Shown here one piece after another: positions 44,713 to 54,178 of a DNA stretch of 64,000 nucleotides. The notes beneath the pieces were generated by a model, which saw only the letters and a program-made list of their open reading frames with translations, was not told the origin of the DNA and did no database searches. The position numbers and the translations under genes were made by a program. The stretch covers positions 2,809,114 through 2,873,113 of the forward strand of contig NZ_KI669560.1 in NCBI RefSeq assembly GCF_000508085.1, in the 5' to 3' direction. Source of the stretch: Sediminibacterium sp. C3. Lineage in GTDB: Bacteria > Bacteroidota > Bacteroidia > Chitinophagales > Chitinophagaceae. Position 1 is the first letter of the stretch; each line of letters starts with the position of its first letter.

Positions 44713-46698
44713 TTAGTCAACCGGTAAAGCCTCCTCTTCACCAAAAATATATTTATTAAACCATTGCCAGTTATGCCATATGGCAGCCAAGCGCTCTTTG
44801 GGTTTATTGATGCCATGGCCAAAACCTTTGTAAACAACCAACTTAGAAGGGATGCCCCTGTCTTGTAAGCCACGGTACAATTCATAGGCATTGGAAATAG
44901 GAACGCGCTTATCAAATTCACCATGTTGAATTAAGGTAGGCGTACTTGCCTTATTAATATTGGTCATAGGTGAGGTCTTAAGATAAATGTCCATATCACT
45001 CCAGGGCGTAGCTTTAAGGTATTGCTGGGTGAAAGGCGCGATATCAGTGCTCACATAATAAGTTACCCAATTGGAAATACCTGCACCTACAGAAATGGCT
45101 TTGAACATATTGGTATTGGTGGTAAGAAAAGCAGAGATATATCCTCCCTGACTCCATCCCATACTCCCCATTCTTGAGGTATCTATAAAGCCCTTGCTAT
45201 TGAGAAATTCAACCCCACTAACTACATCCCACATATCACCTACTCCCAGGTTGCGAACATTTAAAGACCGGAATTTCTCGCCGTATCCTGCACTACCGCG
45301 GTAATTTACCCTTAGCACCACGGCCCCTTTTTCTATCCATTGCATCACCGGATATACATTCGTTGGAAGCGGTTCCGGAAAATCAATTGCAGTAGGCCCA
45401 CCATGAATTACAACCAATAAGGGATACTTTTTTGCAGGCTCAAAGTTTCTGGGTTTCAATAAAACGCCTTCGATGGAAGCACCATCTTTACTCTTCCATT
45501 GAATTACTTCATTAACCGGAGTATTCCAGCTGGAAATTTGAGCTGCATTATTACTAATCAACTTTACCGGTCCATTCATGCGCCATAGATACACATCGCT
45601 CAGTCCTTCATAGTTTCTACCCAATAATGCAATTGCATCACTATTCTTACTGAAAGACAATGCCGCAACCAAATCAAGTGGAAGTGACACTGGTTTGCTG
45701 GTGCCCGTTTTGGTATCTACTGTATACAACTTTTGTTTGGTTCTTTCCAGGGCCAAAATAAATAGCCCTTTGGCATTCCAGTCAATTACATTTTTATTCT
45801 CATCAATATCGGTAGCAATCTCCCGGCTCTTTCTACTTGCCATATCATAAATAAAAAGCCGGTTGTTCTTATAAAACTGAGAAACAGAATCAGTCACGGT
45901 ACTGTTATAGACAAATTCGGTTCCCTCCGGGTTCCAACGAATAAATCCATCAGCAGCAGGATTGGCAACCAAGGAGGTGCTTTTTTTGTCGCTTGTATTG
46001 ATCATAACAATATCTGCGCTGATGCCAGAATTAATCAGCGGATCTTTCTGGCGATTAAAAACAATGCTCTTCCCATCCGGGCTCCAATCAAACCCACTCA
46101 CATTAAAATTGCCCTCAGTTAACCTTTTGGAAGCTTGAATTTTTACACTGTCCTGGTTAAAGTTTAGTATCCATAAATGTGTCTGCTTGTACTCTTCTCC
46201 TTCTACACCAAAACTACCATAGCGCTCTTTGATGGTTTTATCTCTCTTCGTATCTGCTTCGGTTTTAGTGATGGCAATTTGTAATCCATCCGGATTCCAC
46301 TTATACGCACTTACCCCTTCCTCCTCTTTGCTGATTTGTATGGCTTCCCCTCCATTCACTTGAATAACATGCAACTGGGTTTTCTCTCCCCTGTCTGCGA
46401 GAAATGATACGAAGCGTCCATCCGGAGAAAATTGCACCGCTGTGCTGCTTGACTTATTGGTTCGGGTGAGTTGGAAAGGTTCTCCTCCCTCCTTATACAT
46501 CCATATTTCTGAGTCGTAACTATTCGCTGCCCAATCGGTTGAAGTTACTGTATATACAATTGTATTTCCGTCAGGGGAAATAACCGGGGAATTGGAGCTT
46601 TTTAAACTGACCCATTTTTCAAATGAGACGGATGCATTTTTTTGGGAAAAAACAAAATTAGCAAGGCATACCAGGATGCCGGTGTAAAGGATTCGCAT
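44713..46698 (-). CDS. secreted S9 family peptidase (prolyl oligopeptidase-like)
   Basis: 661 residues with signal peptide ending NFVFSQ. An N-terminal WD40-like propeller (repeats such as VISPDGNTIVYT, QFSPDGRFVSFL, DWSPDGKSIVFN) precedes the catalytic domain: oxyanion VIHGGPTAIDFP, nucleophile GSMGWSQGGYISAF, acid QHGEFDKRVPISN and histidine KGFGHGINKP. It hydrolyses peptides, probably dipeptidyl- or acylaminoacyl-peptidase-like, in the periplasm. Confidence 0.95.
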   Translation of the reverse strand: MRILYTGILVCLANFVFSQKNASVSFEKWVSLKSSNSPVISPDGNTIVYTVTSTDWAANSYDSEIWMYKEGGEPFQLTRTNKSSSTAVQFSPDGRFVSFLADRGEKTQLHVIQVNGGEAIQISKEEEGVSAYKWNPDGLQIAITKTEADTKRDKTIKERYGSFGVEGEEYKQTHLWILNFNQDSVKIQASKRLTEGNFNVSGFDWSPDGKSIVFNRQKDPLINSGISADIVMINTSDKKSTSLVANPAADGFIRWNPEGTEFVYNSTVTDSVSQFYKNNRLFIYDMASRKSREIATDIDENKNVIDWNAKGLFILALERTKQKLYTVDTKTGTSKPVSLPLDLVAALSFSKNSDAIALLGRNYEGLSDVYLWRMNGPVKLISNNAAQISSWNTPVNEVIQWKSKDGASIEGVLLKPRNFEPAKKYPLLVVIHGGPTAIDFPEPLPTNVYPVMQWIEKGAVVLRVNYRGSAGYGEKFRSLNVRNLGVGDMWDVVSGVEFLNSKGFIDTSRMGSMGWSQGGYISAFLTTNTNMFKAISVGAGISNWVTYYVSTDIAPFTQQYLKATPWSDMDIYLKTSPMTNINKASTPTLIQHGEFDKRVPISNAYELYRGLQDRGIPSKLVVYKGFGHGINKPKERLAAIWHNWQWFNKYIFGEEEALPVD

Positions 46699-46723
46699 AT
46701 TGAAGGATTGTACTTAAATATAC

Positions 46724-47683
46724 TTATTTACTAGTCTTTGTTTCTAAAGAATTTATAAAAGCCCTAATAGCTTTCAAATCAGCCGCGGTATTGTCATTCA
46801 TGACCGAATGACCGGCATTATTAATTACCACAAATTGCGCATTGGGGGTAAGGCTTTGAAACTTCTTTACCGTTTCAGGCATAGCAATATCAAACTCTCC
46901 TGTTGTATATAATACCGGAACTTTAATGTTCTTTAGTTCTCCAATCAAATTCATGTCTTTTAGATTTCCACCTACCAAAAATTCATTAGCACCGTTCATT
47001 TGTAAACCGAGCAACTTTCCGCTATGTACTATGGATGAATCAAGGTATCTATTCATTTTCCGGTTATAAAACAAAGAATAATATTTATTCAAAGCCTTTG
47101 CGTAATTAGCTGTGTCCGTATACTTTCCTGCAATGAAATTCAATAAAGGAATACGATCAATGGAATCCATAGCATTAACTCTCTTGTAACTATCAGCCAC
47201 CCAGGTTCTTGCGTCGAAGAAGGGACTCTCTAAAATCATAGCACTTGGCTTATATTCTCCTCGTAAATAATGGCTTACAGCCAGCATTGATCCATAAGAG
47301 TGGCCATATAGATAAAACTCTTTGAGATTTAACTCTTTTAAAAGTGTATTTAAGTGTTCCAGCTGAGTTTCAAGATTCATTAAACTGGTATCTACTGAAT
47401 TGGATGAGCGTCCGGAACTTAATTGGTCGTAGACAATGATTTGACGGTCTTTGGCTAATTCGAAAAGCGGGGTTAAATAGTAACTCGGAAACCCTGGTCC
47501 ACCGTGCAACATTACAATTGGAGTTTTTGTACCGGATCCAATTACTTTATACCATAGCTTCCCACCTTTTACTGCTAACTCGTATTCGCCTTCTTTGGGA
47601 TTCTCTGACTTGCAGGAAAAGAGAAGACAAAAACAAAGTGTAAGAATCAGGAAGTTGTTGAATATTGATTTTAACTTATCCAT
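46724..47683 (-). CDS. S33-type alpha/beta hydrolase lipoprotein (proline iminopeptidase-like)
   Basis: 319 residues. Lipobox LLFSC near residue 23. Then the prolyl-iminopeptidase-type HGGPGFPSYY oxyanion motif, YDQLSSGRS, the nucleophile elbow YGHSYGSMLAV, the acid in YTTGEFDIAMP and histidine NNAGHSVM. It probably removes N-terminal residues or esters outside the cytoplasm. Its start overlaps the small gene at 47671-48078 by 13 nt. Confidence 0.9.
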   Translation of the reverse strand: MDKLKSIFNNFLILTLCFCLLFSCKSENPKEGEYELAVKGGKLWYKVIGSGTKTPIVMLHGGPGFPSYYLTPLFELAKDRQIIVYDQLSSGRSSNSVDTSLMNLETQLEHLNTLLKELNLKEFYLYGHSYGSMLAVSHYLRGEYKPSAMILESPFFDARTWVADSYKRVNAMDSIDRIPLLNFIAGKYTDTANYAKALNKYYSLFYNRKMNRYLDSSIVHSGKLLGLQMNGANEFLVGGNLKDMNLIGELKNIKVPVLYTTGEFDIAMPETVKKFQSLTPNAQFVVINNAGHSVMNDNTAADLKAIRAFINSLETKTSK

Positions 47684-48078
47684 TTACAGTAGGTTTTTAC
47701 TTCAGTCCATTTACCTTTCTCATTTCTATATAATTTTAAATGACCTTCCCCGCATTCATAACCACAATGATTGTCTGAATAAAAAAGACAATAGGTATCG
47801 TTTTTCAGAAAAATGGGTACTGAAAAAGAGTAATAGCCTTTTCTCCGCCTGTCTTTAAAAAATTCATTAGTAGCATTTTTACTCATAATTCTTACTGAGT
47901 TAAAAATATCACTAGTCCAAACAAAAGAAGTGGGTTTGATTTTTTCTTTAAGAGGTACTGAAAGAGAATCCTTGGGTAGTATAAATCCTAATCTTGAATT
48001 TTTGGCTTCCAGAGAAGTAGCAAAAAATAAAAAAAGCAAAAACAAAGAAATACCCCTTAACAATGATGAAAATCTCAT
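47671..48078 (-). CDS. small secreted protein, unknown
   Basis: 135 residues with a signal peptide of about 25 residues (LFFATSLEA). The rest is charged with KDRRRKGYYSFSVPIFLKND and a beta hairpin with CLFYSDNHCGYECGEGHLKLY, whose three cysteines may form a disulfide and leave one free. It overlaps the start of the S33 hydrolase by 13 nt, so it is probably co-translated. Unknown family. Confidence 0.6.
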   Translation of the reverse strand: MRFSSLLRGISLFLLFLFFATSLEAKNSRLGFILPKDSLSVPLKEKIKPTSFVWTSDIFNSVRIMSKNATNEFFKDRRRKGYYSFSVPIFLKNDTYCLFYSDNHCGYECGEGHLKLYRNEKGKWTEVKTYCKWIS

Positions 48079-48102
48079 GCGCTATTGAAGGTTAGAAATG
48101 TA

Positions 48103-48375
48103 TCAAAACTGCTTATTCAAATTATGGTATTCAATTTTGGCCATATAGGGATAGTAAGGCAGGATTTCAATTAGTTCCTTTGTTTTTGCCTCATCCACAT
48201 TTTGAAAGATCAAGACTGCTTCTTTTTTGGAAACCGAAATAAAGAAGCTTTCCAATATTCCTTCCTGTTTCCATTGATTTACAAATTCCATTTCTCTTTT
48301 GGGCAAATCCGGAGTGGAAATAATGGTTTGAATTCCGCTATCGGATAAACTGATTAGAACGAGTATTCGGTTCAT
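48103..48375 (-). CDS. YCII/Dabb-like small protein
   Basis: 90 residues, cytoplasmic. The plan is beta-alpha-beta-beta-alpha-beta as in ferredoxin-like YCII or Dabb proteins: ILVLISLSDSGIQTI, REMEFVNQWKQEGILESFFI, EAVLIFQNVDEAKTKELI and LPYYPYMAKIEYHNL. The match is by shape only. Confidence 0.5.
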   Translation of the reverse strand: MNRILVLISLSDSGIQTIISTPDLPKREMEFVNQWKQEGILESFFISVSKKEAVLIFQNVDEAKTKELIEILPYYPYMAKIEYHNLNKQF

Positions 48376-48391
48376 AAATATATATTTAATA

Positions 48392-48814
48392 TTAAAGCTT
48401 CACGTTGTCATTTTCGTCAAGTTCCCAGAATGGATTAAAAGCAACTTCAAATAAATGACCATCCAGGTCTTTAAAGTACCCACTATACCCACCCCAATAA
48501 ACCTTCTGCGCTGGTTTTACAATAGTAGCACCAAGTGCTGCCACTTTTTCCAAAATTTCGTCTACTTCTTTCTCCGATCTTGTATTATGAGAGATTGTCA
48601 GACCAGAAAAGGAGCTTGATTGGTAGGGCAAGGTTGTGTCTTCCGCCAGGTCCTTTCTTGGATGCAATGCCAAAATAATTCCGCCCAGATCAAACAAAGC
48701 CAAGCCATCCAAACTTTTATCTGATTTTTTCCAACCCAGACCTTTTTCATAAAAGTTGAGTGATTTTTCAAATTCATCCGTTCCGAGTGTTATTAAGTTT
48801 AGTTTTTGTCTCAT
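48392..48814 (-). CDS. VOC family protein
   Basis: 140 residues with the glyoxalase/bleomycin-resistance fold: the N-terminal LNLITLGTDEFEKSLNFYEK strand-helix, LGWKKSDKSLDGLALFDLGG, and the second unit VYWGGYSGYFKDLDGHLFEVAF with metal-ligand E in LFEVAF. Metal-site residues are only partly apparent. Substrate unknown. Confidence 0.9.
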   Translation of the reverse strand: MRQKLNLITLGTDEFEKSLNFYEKGLGWKKSDKSLDGLALFDLGGIILALHPRKDLAEDTTLPYQSSSFSGLTISHNTRSEKEVDEILEKVAALGATIVKPAQKVYWGGYSGYFKDLDGHLFEVAFNPFWELDENDNVKL

Positions 48815-48863
48815 TTTCTATCTTTTATTTAGTTCCCATTTCCAGATAAGTCCATCTTCGGGA

Positions 48864-49244
48864 TCATTGATTATTTCCATTTTCATAAATAAGCAAACAA
48901 ATGATAGCAATCATGGCTGGCAAGGCCTGAACAAAGAAGATTTTCTTACTGGCAGTTATTGCCCCATAAACTCCGGCTACAGCCACACAAACCAGAAAGA
49001 AGAGCGCAATATTTTTTGACCAAACTGCATCAGTAATAAAAAATGTCCAAATTAATCCTGCTGCCAGAAAACCATTGTATAGTCCCTGGTTAGCGGCTAA
49101 AGCCTTGGTTGGCTTAAACAAGTGTGCTGGCAAAGATTTAAATGTCTTTTTACCAATGGTTTCCCAGGCAAACATTTCAAAATAAAGGAAATAAAGATGC
49201 TCAAGCGCAACAAGGGCAATTAGTATTTTGGCAAGAATGACCAT
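48864..49244 (-). CDS. DUF1304 family membrane protein
   Basis: 126 residues with four helices; the DUF1304 pattern is clear: ILIALVALEHLYFLYFEMF near the N-terminus, ANQGLYNGFLAAGL, FFLVCVAVAGVYGAITASK and the last helix ALPAMIAIICLLI. Integral inner-membrane protein; function unknown. It lies 3 nt after the gene at 49248-49715. Confidence 0.9.
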   Translation of the reverse strand: MVILAKILIALVALEHLYFLYFEMFAWETIGKKTFKSLPAHLFKPTKALAANQGLYNGFLAAGLIWTFFITDAVWSKNIALFFLVCVAVAGVYGAITASKKIFFVQALPAMIAIICLLIYENGNNQ

Positions 49245-49247
49245 AGT

Positions 49248-49715
49248 TTATGTATTTAATCTTTTTATTAACTTATCAATTCTCCTTTTATTTTGCTGTT
49301 GCAACAAAGAGGGATTTAAATTCATCCATATATTCACTACTAACATGATGCCTGCCCCCAGGTATTTCTGATTCATCAACTGAATAAGTACAAAAATCAG
49401 TACAAATACAAAGGCAAACAAATGATCAATTTCCGCCTTGGTCATTTCTTTTCGAATACGTTGCAAATCAGCTATATTCATTTTCCTGTCGCATTTCAGG
49501 GAAGGATTTAAATACCTAAATACTGTATTCTTTACCACCCACTTCACCAATTCAACTCCGAATAGCTTATTAACCCAATCGCTTTTGATAAAATTAAGTG
49601 AGGAAAGCTTTTCCGAATAAAGGTTTGAGTTTTTAATTATAGCGGTCGTAATCATCCCAACAATAAAAGAAATGAATACAATAGAGATGCTGAAGGTTAT
49701 ATATTTAAATATCAT
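49248..49715 (-). CDS. membrane protein, possibly CrtO-like acyltransferase relative
   Basis: 155 residues: an N-terminal helix, a polar middle, two C-terminal helices and a basic tail NPSLLQQQNKRRIDKLIKRL. The tail resembles the end of CrtO-like glycosyl-diaponeurosporenoate acyltransferases, which have a similar size, but the match is weak and seen by eye only. It lies 3 nt upstream of the DUF1304 gene. Confidence 0.45.
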   Translation of the reverse strand: MIFKYITFSISIVFISFIVGMITTAIIKNSNLYSEKLSSLNFIKSDWVNKLFGVELVKWVVKNTVFRYLNPSLKCDRKMNIADLQRIRKEMTKAEIDHLFAFVFVLIFVLIQLMNQKYLGAGIMLVVNIWMNLNPSLLQQQNKRRIDKLIKRLNT

Positions 49716-49804
49716 TCTTTACCAATTGTATTTTTTTGAATTTCAGCTCTATATTGGGATTTGATTCGGAACACTGTTCATTGCATTCAGTTTCAAGTGC
49801 CTTA

Positions 49805-50755
49805 TTACAATATTGTAAACTTCATTTTCGTAAAGTCTATTACGATTATTTTGTCTTCGAAATAAGCATTACCGATAAGACCATATGCTCCCGCTTCCTT
49901 AAAAATATTTGTATGATAAAGTTCCGGATCAGGATGAACATAAATTTTAGGACTGCCAATCTTTAGATTACCCAGTTTAACCTTTTTCCTGATTTTCCCT
50001 CCGGGAACGTCATAGGATTTTCCCCAGGTAGTAATATTAAATAAGGTATCGGTGTAACTAACCATATTACTTAAATCAGGAAATGCGGCTGTTGTTTTCA
50101 AAGGAAATAAACTGGCGCCACTATCATAAAAGAAGGGAAAAAATGCATACCCAATTCTAATCGGTAATATGATTCTATTTTGATACAGTGTAAAGTCAAT
50201 TGTGTTCATCTTGTTCGCATAAAATTGCGCCGACAATTGATCTGCGTATCCTATTTTATTCTTTTTGAAATCAATAATTAAAACTCCATTTCTAAACAGG
50301 TCAATTCCCATTGTACCAAGGGTTGTAGAGGAACCCAGGTTTTCCATAATTACCTCTTTGTCTATATTATTCCCATAATTGGGCAAAAAACCAATGATGT
50401 TTTTGGGGAGCTTATTTCCTGAAATTACAATACCGCCATTTTTAAGATTGATGAATCCATCTGCCTTTAGTGTATCAACTTTAAAGAATAATTTATCCAG
50501 ATAAGGAAATGCCCTTGTAAAAGAGTTCCAAACATTGCCATATACAAATGTTCTGGGTGAACCGGTATCGAACTGCCAGCGCAAATTAAAATTAACTGTG
50601 TCAATGGTTGATCTTAACATCATGGCTTCTTTGGGATTAGCACTATCCCCAGCCCAATAGAAATTGAACCATCTTAGTTTTTCATTATCCAGATTCTGGC
50701 CAAAAACAAAAAAGCCATTGATTGACAGTAGAATTGCTATGAATACTGATCTCAT
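49805..50755 (-). CDS. secreted bilobal aspartic-protease-like protein
   Basis: 316 residues with signal peptide (cleavage near VFGQ). Two aspartic-protease motifs are present: DTGS at 63-66 (within LRWQFDTGSPRTFVYG) and DSGAS at 211-215 (FFYDSGASLFPL). Each is followed by a similar lobe end: GTMGIDLFRNGVLIIDFKKN (148-167) and GLIGNAYFEDKIIVIDFTKM near the C-terminus. This is a duplicated, pepsin-like arrangement in one chain, while most bacterial retropepsin-like proteins have one lobe per domain. Start overlaps the next gene's stop by 4 nt. Activity not known. Confidence 0.7.
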   Translation of the reverse strand: MRSVFIAILLSINGFFVFGQNLDNEKLRWFNFYWAGDSANPKEAMMLRSTIDTVNFNLRWQFDTGSPRTFVYGNVWNSFTRAFPYLDKLFFKVDTLKADGFINLKNGGIVISGNKLPKNIIGFLPNYGNNIDKEVIMENLGSSTTLGTMGIDLFRNGVLIIDFKKNKIGYADQLSAQFYANKMNTIDFTLYQNRIILPIRIGYAFFPFFYDSGASLFPLKTTAAFPDLSNMVSYTDTLFNITTWGKSYDVPGGKIRKKVKLGNLKIGSPKIYVHPDPELYHTNIFKEAGAYGLIGNAYFEDKIIVIDFTKMKFTIL

Positions 50756-51216
50756 TCTTTAATTTTTTCAAATTCAAAAGGAATCTCTAGTGAATCATTG
50801 GAAATCACCGCTTTGATCTTTCCCCTTTCTAACCAATATTTGATCTTTTTGGGGAATTCGTTCGCTTCATTTGTAAAAACAAATGCATTGGGTGTAAGCT
50901 CTGTCAACACAAACTCGGTAGCTTTTTCTTCATCGGGCATTTTTACGAATAAAGCCCCTTTGCCTCCGGATAGAAAAATGTCCATTTTCTCCTGAAATAT
51001 GGTATCGCCTTTTTGAATGGTTAAACCAATACCAGAATAGCTACTGTCATTGGGTTTTCCCCAATTTTCATAGGTCTCTTTTCCCGCTTCTTCATTGGTT
51101 CTTTTCCAGTTACCCAGTAACCAATCCAGATTGGGATCTCTATTTTTAGTGGATTCAGAATGGGTACTACAGGATAGAATAAAAAATCCTAAAAAGACAA
51201 TTATTATAGGCTTCAT
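50752..51216 (-). CDS. DUF6265-like lipoprotein
   Basis: 154 residues with lipobox FFILSC. The mature chain DWLLGNWKRTNEEAGKETYE begins like DUF6265 proteins, followed by a beta-barrel-like pattern (SSYSGIGLTIQKGDTIFQEK, FVLTELTPNAFVFTNEANEF). Function unknown, probably a periplasmic or outer-membrane lipocalin-like fold. It overlaps the aspartic-protease-like gene by 4 nt, so the pair is co-translated. Confidence 0.8.
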   Translation of the reverse strand: MKPIIIVFLGFFILSCSTHSESTKNRDPNLDWLLGNWKRTNEEAGKETYENWGKPNDSSYSGIGLTIQKGDTIFQEKMDIFLSGGKGALFVKMPDEEKATEFVLTELTPNAFVFTNEANEFPKKIKYWLERGKIKAVISNDSLEIPFEFEKIKE

Positions 51217-51264
51217 ATAATCAAATTTAATAATGATTATATAATTACCTATAAAAAATGACTC

Positions 51265-53184
51265 TTATCTTTTATTTGTTCCGAGCGGTACAGGTTCATT
51301 GCCTGCCAATCCTCCCGCACAAGCTGTACAACGGCTCGTACGGGAAGTGGTAACTGGTGCGGTGGTGCTTTTGGTGGTCTTTTCCCAAACGATATAACCT
51401 GTGGGTCCTGTCTGATAGGTTTTCTCTGTTTTGGTTACCCCGGAAAAGACAGTATTGGTTGTAGGCTTTAGATAGCCGGTTCCATTGCATATAAGACAGG
51501 CTTTGGCCCGAAGGGAGCGCTCACCGGTTAGGGTCAGATCTGCTTTGGTAGAAACCGAACTACCGTCATCCAGCAAGAACATACCATTCTCCTTTTTCAT
51601 GATCACATATTTTTTACCACGGTAAAGCACTACCACACCCGGATAGTACCTGTCGTCATAAATTTTATCGGTTATGCTATTACCAGATACGAAGGATCCC
51701 TTTTCAAATATGCCAACCAGCGACTTGTTGTTGTCATAAACACTTCCCGCACCGTGTAGTCGTCCATCCTTAAAACTACCCACAGTTACGTCACCAACCC
51801 CATCGCTCCTTGACCAGATACGAATACCCGTCCCGTTCAGCTCACCTAATCTGAAATCGCCATGTGTAGCATATGAACCATTACCATTAACTACTGGGGT
51901 AAATTTAGTACCATAAACCAATTGATTTCCTACATGCAAACCCCTGCTGCTATAGATCTCTTCGGGCTTATCCAGCTTAAAATAGTTTCGTATACCTAAG
52001 CCGTCGGGCATTCCATTGGTAAACTGTCCCAGAAAATACTCGTCGTCTGTGTTAGCAGCGTACATGATCCCCCAACCATGCGGAACCCCTTCCTTATTAA
52101 ACGTGCCTTTGTAAATGTATTTGACAGGCTTACCAAAAACGGTCTTTCGGGATTCATCAATCAATTCATATTCATCGAGCTTATTAAAATTGACAAAAAA
52201 TTCCCGAAGCTGTTCTTTATTTTCTACGGGTTCTCTGGTAAGTTTCTGATTAATTTCTTCCAGCAAATTAAGATCGGTTTTGAGATCGCGAATAGCAGCA
52301 GGCCATTTTTCTTTCACCCCTACCGGAATGCCAAGCCCTCCTTTAAAATAAACTTTACCACTGTCCATGTACATCCCGATGATATCATTAAAATTCACTT
52401 CTTTTAGTTTTCCATTTTCATCCAGTTTTTCTATTCGGAACATAGGAAGAACTTCCCCACCTTCCTTAGTAATGTAATCAATTGAGCCAGATACAATACC
52501 ATTGGGATTATAATTCACCAGCTTTGCGGATTCATAAATATTTTTTCGCAGCAGTTCGGGTTTATACTGAAATAACTTTCCAATAATGACAGGAGAATTG
52601 TTGGGATGAAGACTGTTTACATCATAGATATAGGTGGTAGTTCCAAAAGCTTTTACTTTAGGTCCACTATCTCCTTCATAATAACGTTCTACTTCCAGAA
52701 ATACATCAGGCTGGGTTTCTGCCACTATTATTGGCTTATTATCAATATCGGCTACTATCTCCTTTTCATTAGCCGTTCTGGTATCATTTGCCCACCTTTG
52801 TTTTTCCCTGATATTGTGGTTTGAAAAAAACAACCTTAACTGCTCTTTTTTATTCCCACTGGCATCAGGGTCCATTTCTATATACGCCAAATAGAGATAG
52901 GTTTTTTTCTCAAGAGTATACGATTTAATATAATCTCCAAAGAGATAAACTTTATTGTACTGCTTATTTCTGCTCCTTACTTCTATACCAAATGAACTTA
53001 TTTTACCCCACCCTATTTCCCGGGCATACAACTGATTGTAAATAAAATCATACTGGGCCCTGCCTATCGTATTCTTTTGGGGATCATAGGCGTTGCGGCT
53101 GGAGAATATGGGTGACTGTGTATTACCTGCAACAACAACTAACAAAAATGTTATGACAATCAGAAGAATTCTTAGTGACTTCAT
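51265..53184 (-). CDS. secreted MORN-like repeat protein with C-terminal CxxCxGxG motif
   Basis: About 639 residues from ATG 53184 (the frame is open to 53220). Signal peptide ends at VAGNTQ. In the middle are MORN-like units: EGVPHGWGIMYAANTDDEYF, FLGQFTNGMPDGLGIRN, LGELNGTGIRIWSR and FKDGRLHGAGSVYD. Near the end is a zinc-finger-like pair, ACLICNGTGYLKP and SRCTACAGGLAG, resembling DnaJ CxxCxGxG repeats. The combination is unusual. MORN repeats often bind lipids or partners; function here unknown. Confidence 0.7.
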   Translation of the reverse strand: MKSLRILLIVITFLLVVVAGNTQSPIFSSRNAYDPQKNTIGRAQYDFIYNQLYAREIGWGKISSFGIEVRSRNKQYNKVYLFGDYIKSYTLEKKTYLYLAYIEMDPDASGNKKEQLRLFFSNHNIREKQRWANDTRTANEKEIVADIDNKPIIVAETQPDVFLEVERYYEGDSGPKVKAFGTTTYIYDVNSLHPNNSPVIIGKLFQYKPELLRKNIYESAKLVNYNPNGIVSGSIDYITKEGGEVLPMFRIEKLDENGKLKEVNFNDIIGMYMDSGKVYFKGGLGIPVGVKEKWPAAIRDLKTDLNLLEEINQKLTREPVENKEQLREFFVNFNKLDEYELIDESRKTVFGKPVKYIYKGTFNKEGVPHGWGIMYAANTDDEYFLGQFTNGMPDGLGIRNYFKLDKPEEIYSSRGLHVGNQLVYGTKFTPVVNGNGSYATHGDFRLGELNGTGIRIWSRSDGVGDVTVGSFKDGRLHGAGSVYDNNKSLVGIFEKGSFVSGNSITDKIYDDRYYPGVVVLYRGKKYVIMKKENGMFLLDDGSSVSTKADLTLTGERSLRAKACLICNGTGYLKPTTNTVFSGVTKTEKTYQTGPTGYIVWEKTTKSTTAPVTTSRTSRCTACAGGLAGNEPVPLGTNKR

Positions 53185-53275
53185 GGTTGGCAATATAGTC
53201 ATCAAGAAGAATAAAGGCAATACGAAGAAATACGTATTTAGCTATTGTTTTGATTTAAGAGGAAACTGGGGTTAT

Positions 53276-54100
53276 TCAATTCTTTGAATTATCTGAAACT
53301 TCTCTTTTAATGGTAATAAAGGGACTTTTCATTAGATAGAGAAAGGACTGCTGCTTCTCCTCCTCAAATTCAACCAAGCCATACTTCATCTGATTCACAG
53401 GAATTAACTTAAATGTTCCAAAAAGCCTGTCCCAAATAATGAAAATATCGGCAAAATTAGAATCCGTGTACACCTGCTCCTGGTGATGGTGTACCCGATG
53501 ATGGTCTGGCATCACAAAAAGCAGCCCTAATGTTCTGTTCAAACAATTAGGGTAATTCAGGTTAGAATGTTCTATAAAGAAGAAAATGTAAACAATGAAA
53601 TAATATAGTGCCAATGATGTTACATCCAGTCCAAATATTCCTGCCGCAACTATATTACCAGCCTGATATACAATAGCCAATTCAATGGGATGAAATCTAA
53701 AGGTGGTAGAAGAATCCATTTGGGTATCGCTATGATGCACTCTATGCAATCTCCACAACAAAGGAATTTTATGCGAAGCCCTATGGAGCCAATAGGTTGC
53801 AAAATCAAAAAGCATCACACTCAAAATCAACCTTATCCAAAAAGGTAACTCTATAAGATAAAGCAGCCCTATTTTTTTTGTATTGAGCCACTCAATACTG
53901 CTAACCAGAATAGTAAAGAAAAATAAGTTTAAAGCAAAGAATACTATTTGAAAAAGAATGTTTTGAAATAAATGCTTCCCTCTTTGCTTGAAAGTGAATG
54001 GATTATCAAACACTTGCTCCAGGGTATAGAAGAATGCCAGAAGACCAATTATTATATAATTGGGATTAATGCTTAGGATATAGTTTAATATTTCCATCAT
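53276..54100 (-). CDS. sterol desaturase / fatty acid hydroxylase family protein
   Basis: 274 residues with four or five membrane helices and the complete set of histidine motifs: HRASHKIPLLWRLHRVHHSD, HSNLNYP and DHHRVHHHQ, which bind the di-iron centre. These enzymes hydroxylate or desaturate long-chain lipids. Target lipid unknown. Separate from its neighbours by about 55-80 nt on each side. Confidence 0.92.
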   Translation of the reverse strand: MMEILNYILSINPNYIIIGLLAFFYTLEQVFDNPFTFKQRGKHLFQNILFQIVFFALNLFFFTILVSSIEWLNTKKIGLLYLIELPFWIRLILSVMLFDFATYWLHRASHKIPLLWRLHRVHHSDTQMDSSTTFRFHPIELAIVYQAGNIVAAGIFGLDVTSLALYYFIVYIFFFIEHSNLNYPNCLNRTLGLLFVMPDHHRVHHHQEQVYTDSNFADIFIIWDRLFGTFKLIPVNQMKYGLVEFEEEKQQSFLYLMKSPFITIKREVSDNSKN

Positions 54101-54178
54101 TTAAAATTAGGACATGTAAATAAACTTTTGCATTCTCTCTTTATCGTGGATTGACCGTGGCAAGAAGAATACACTATT

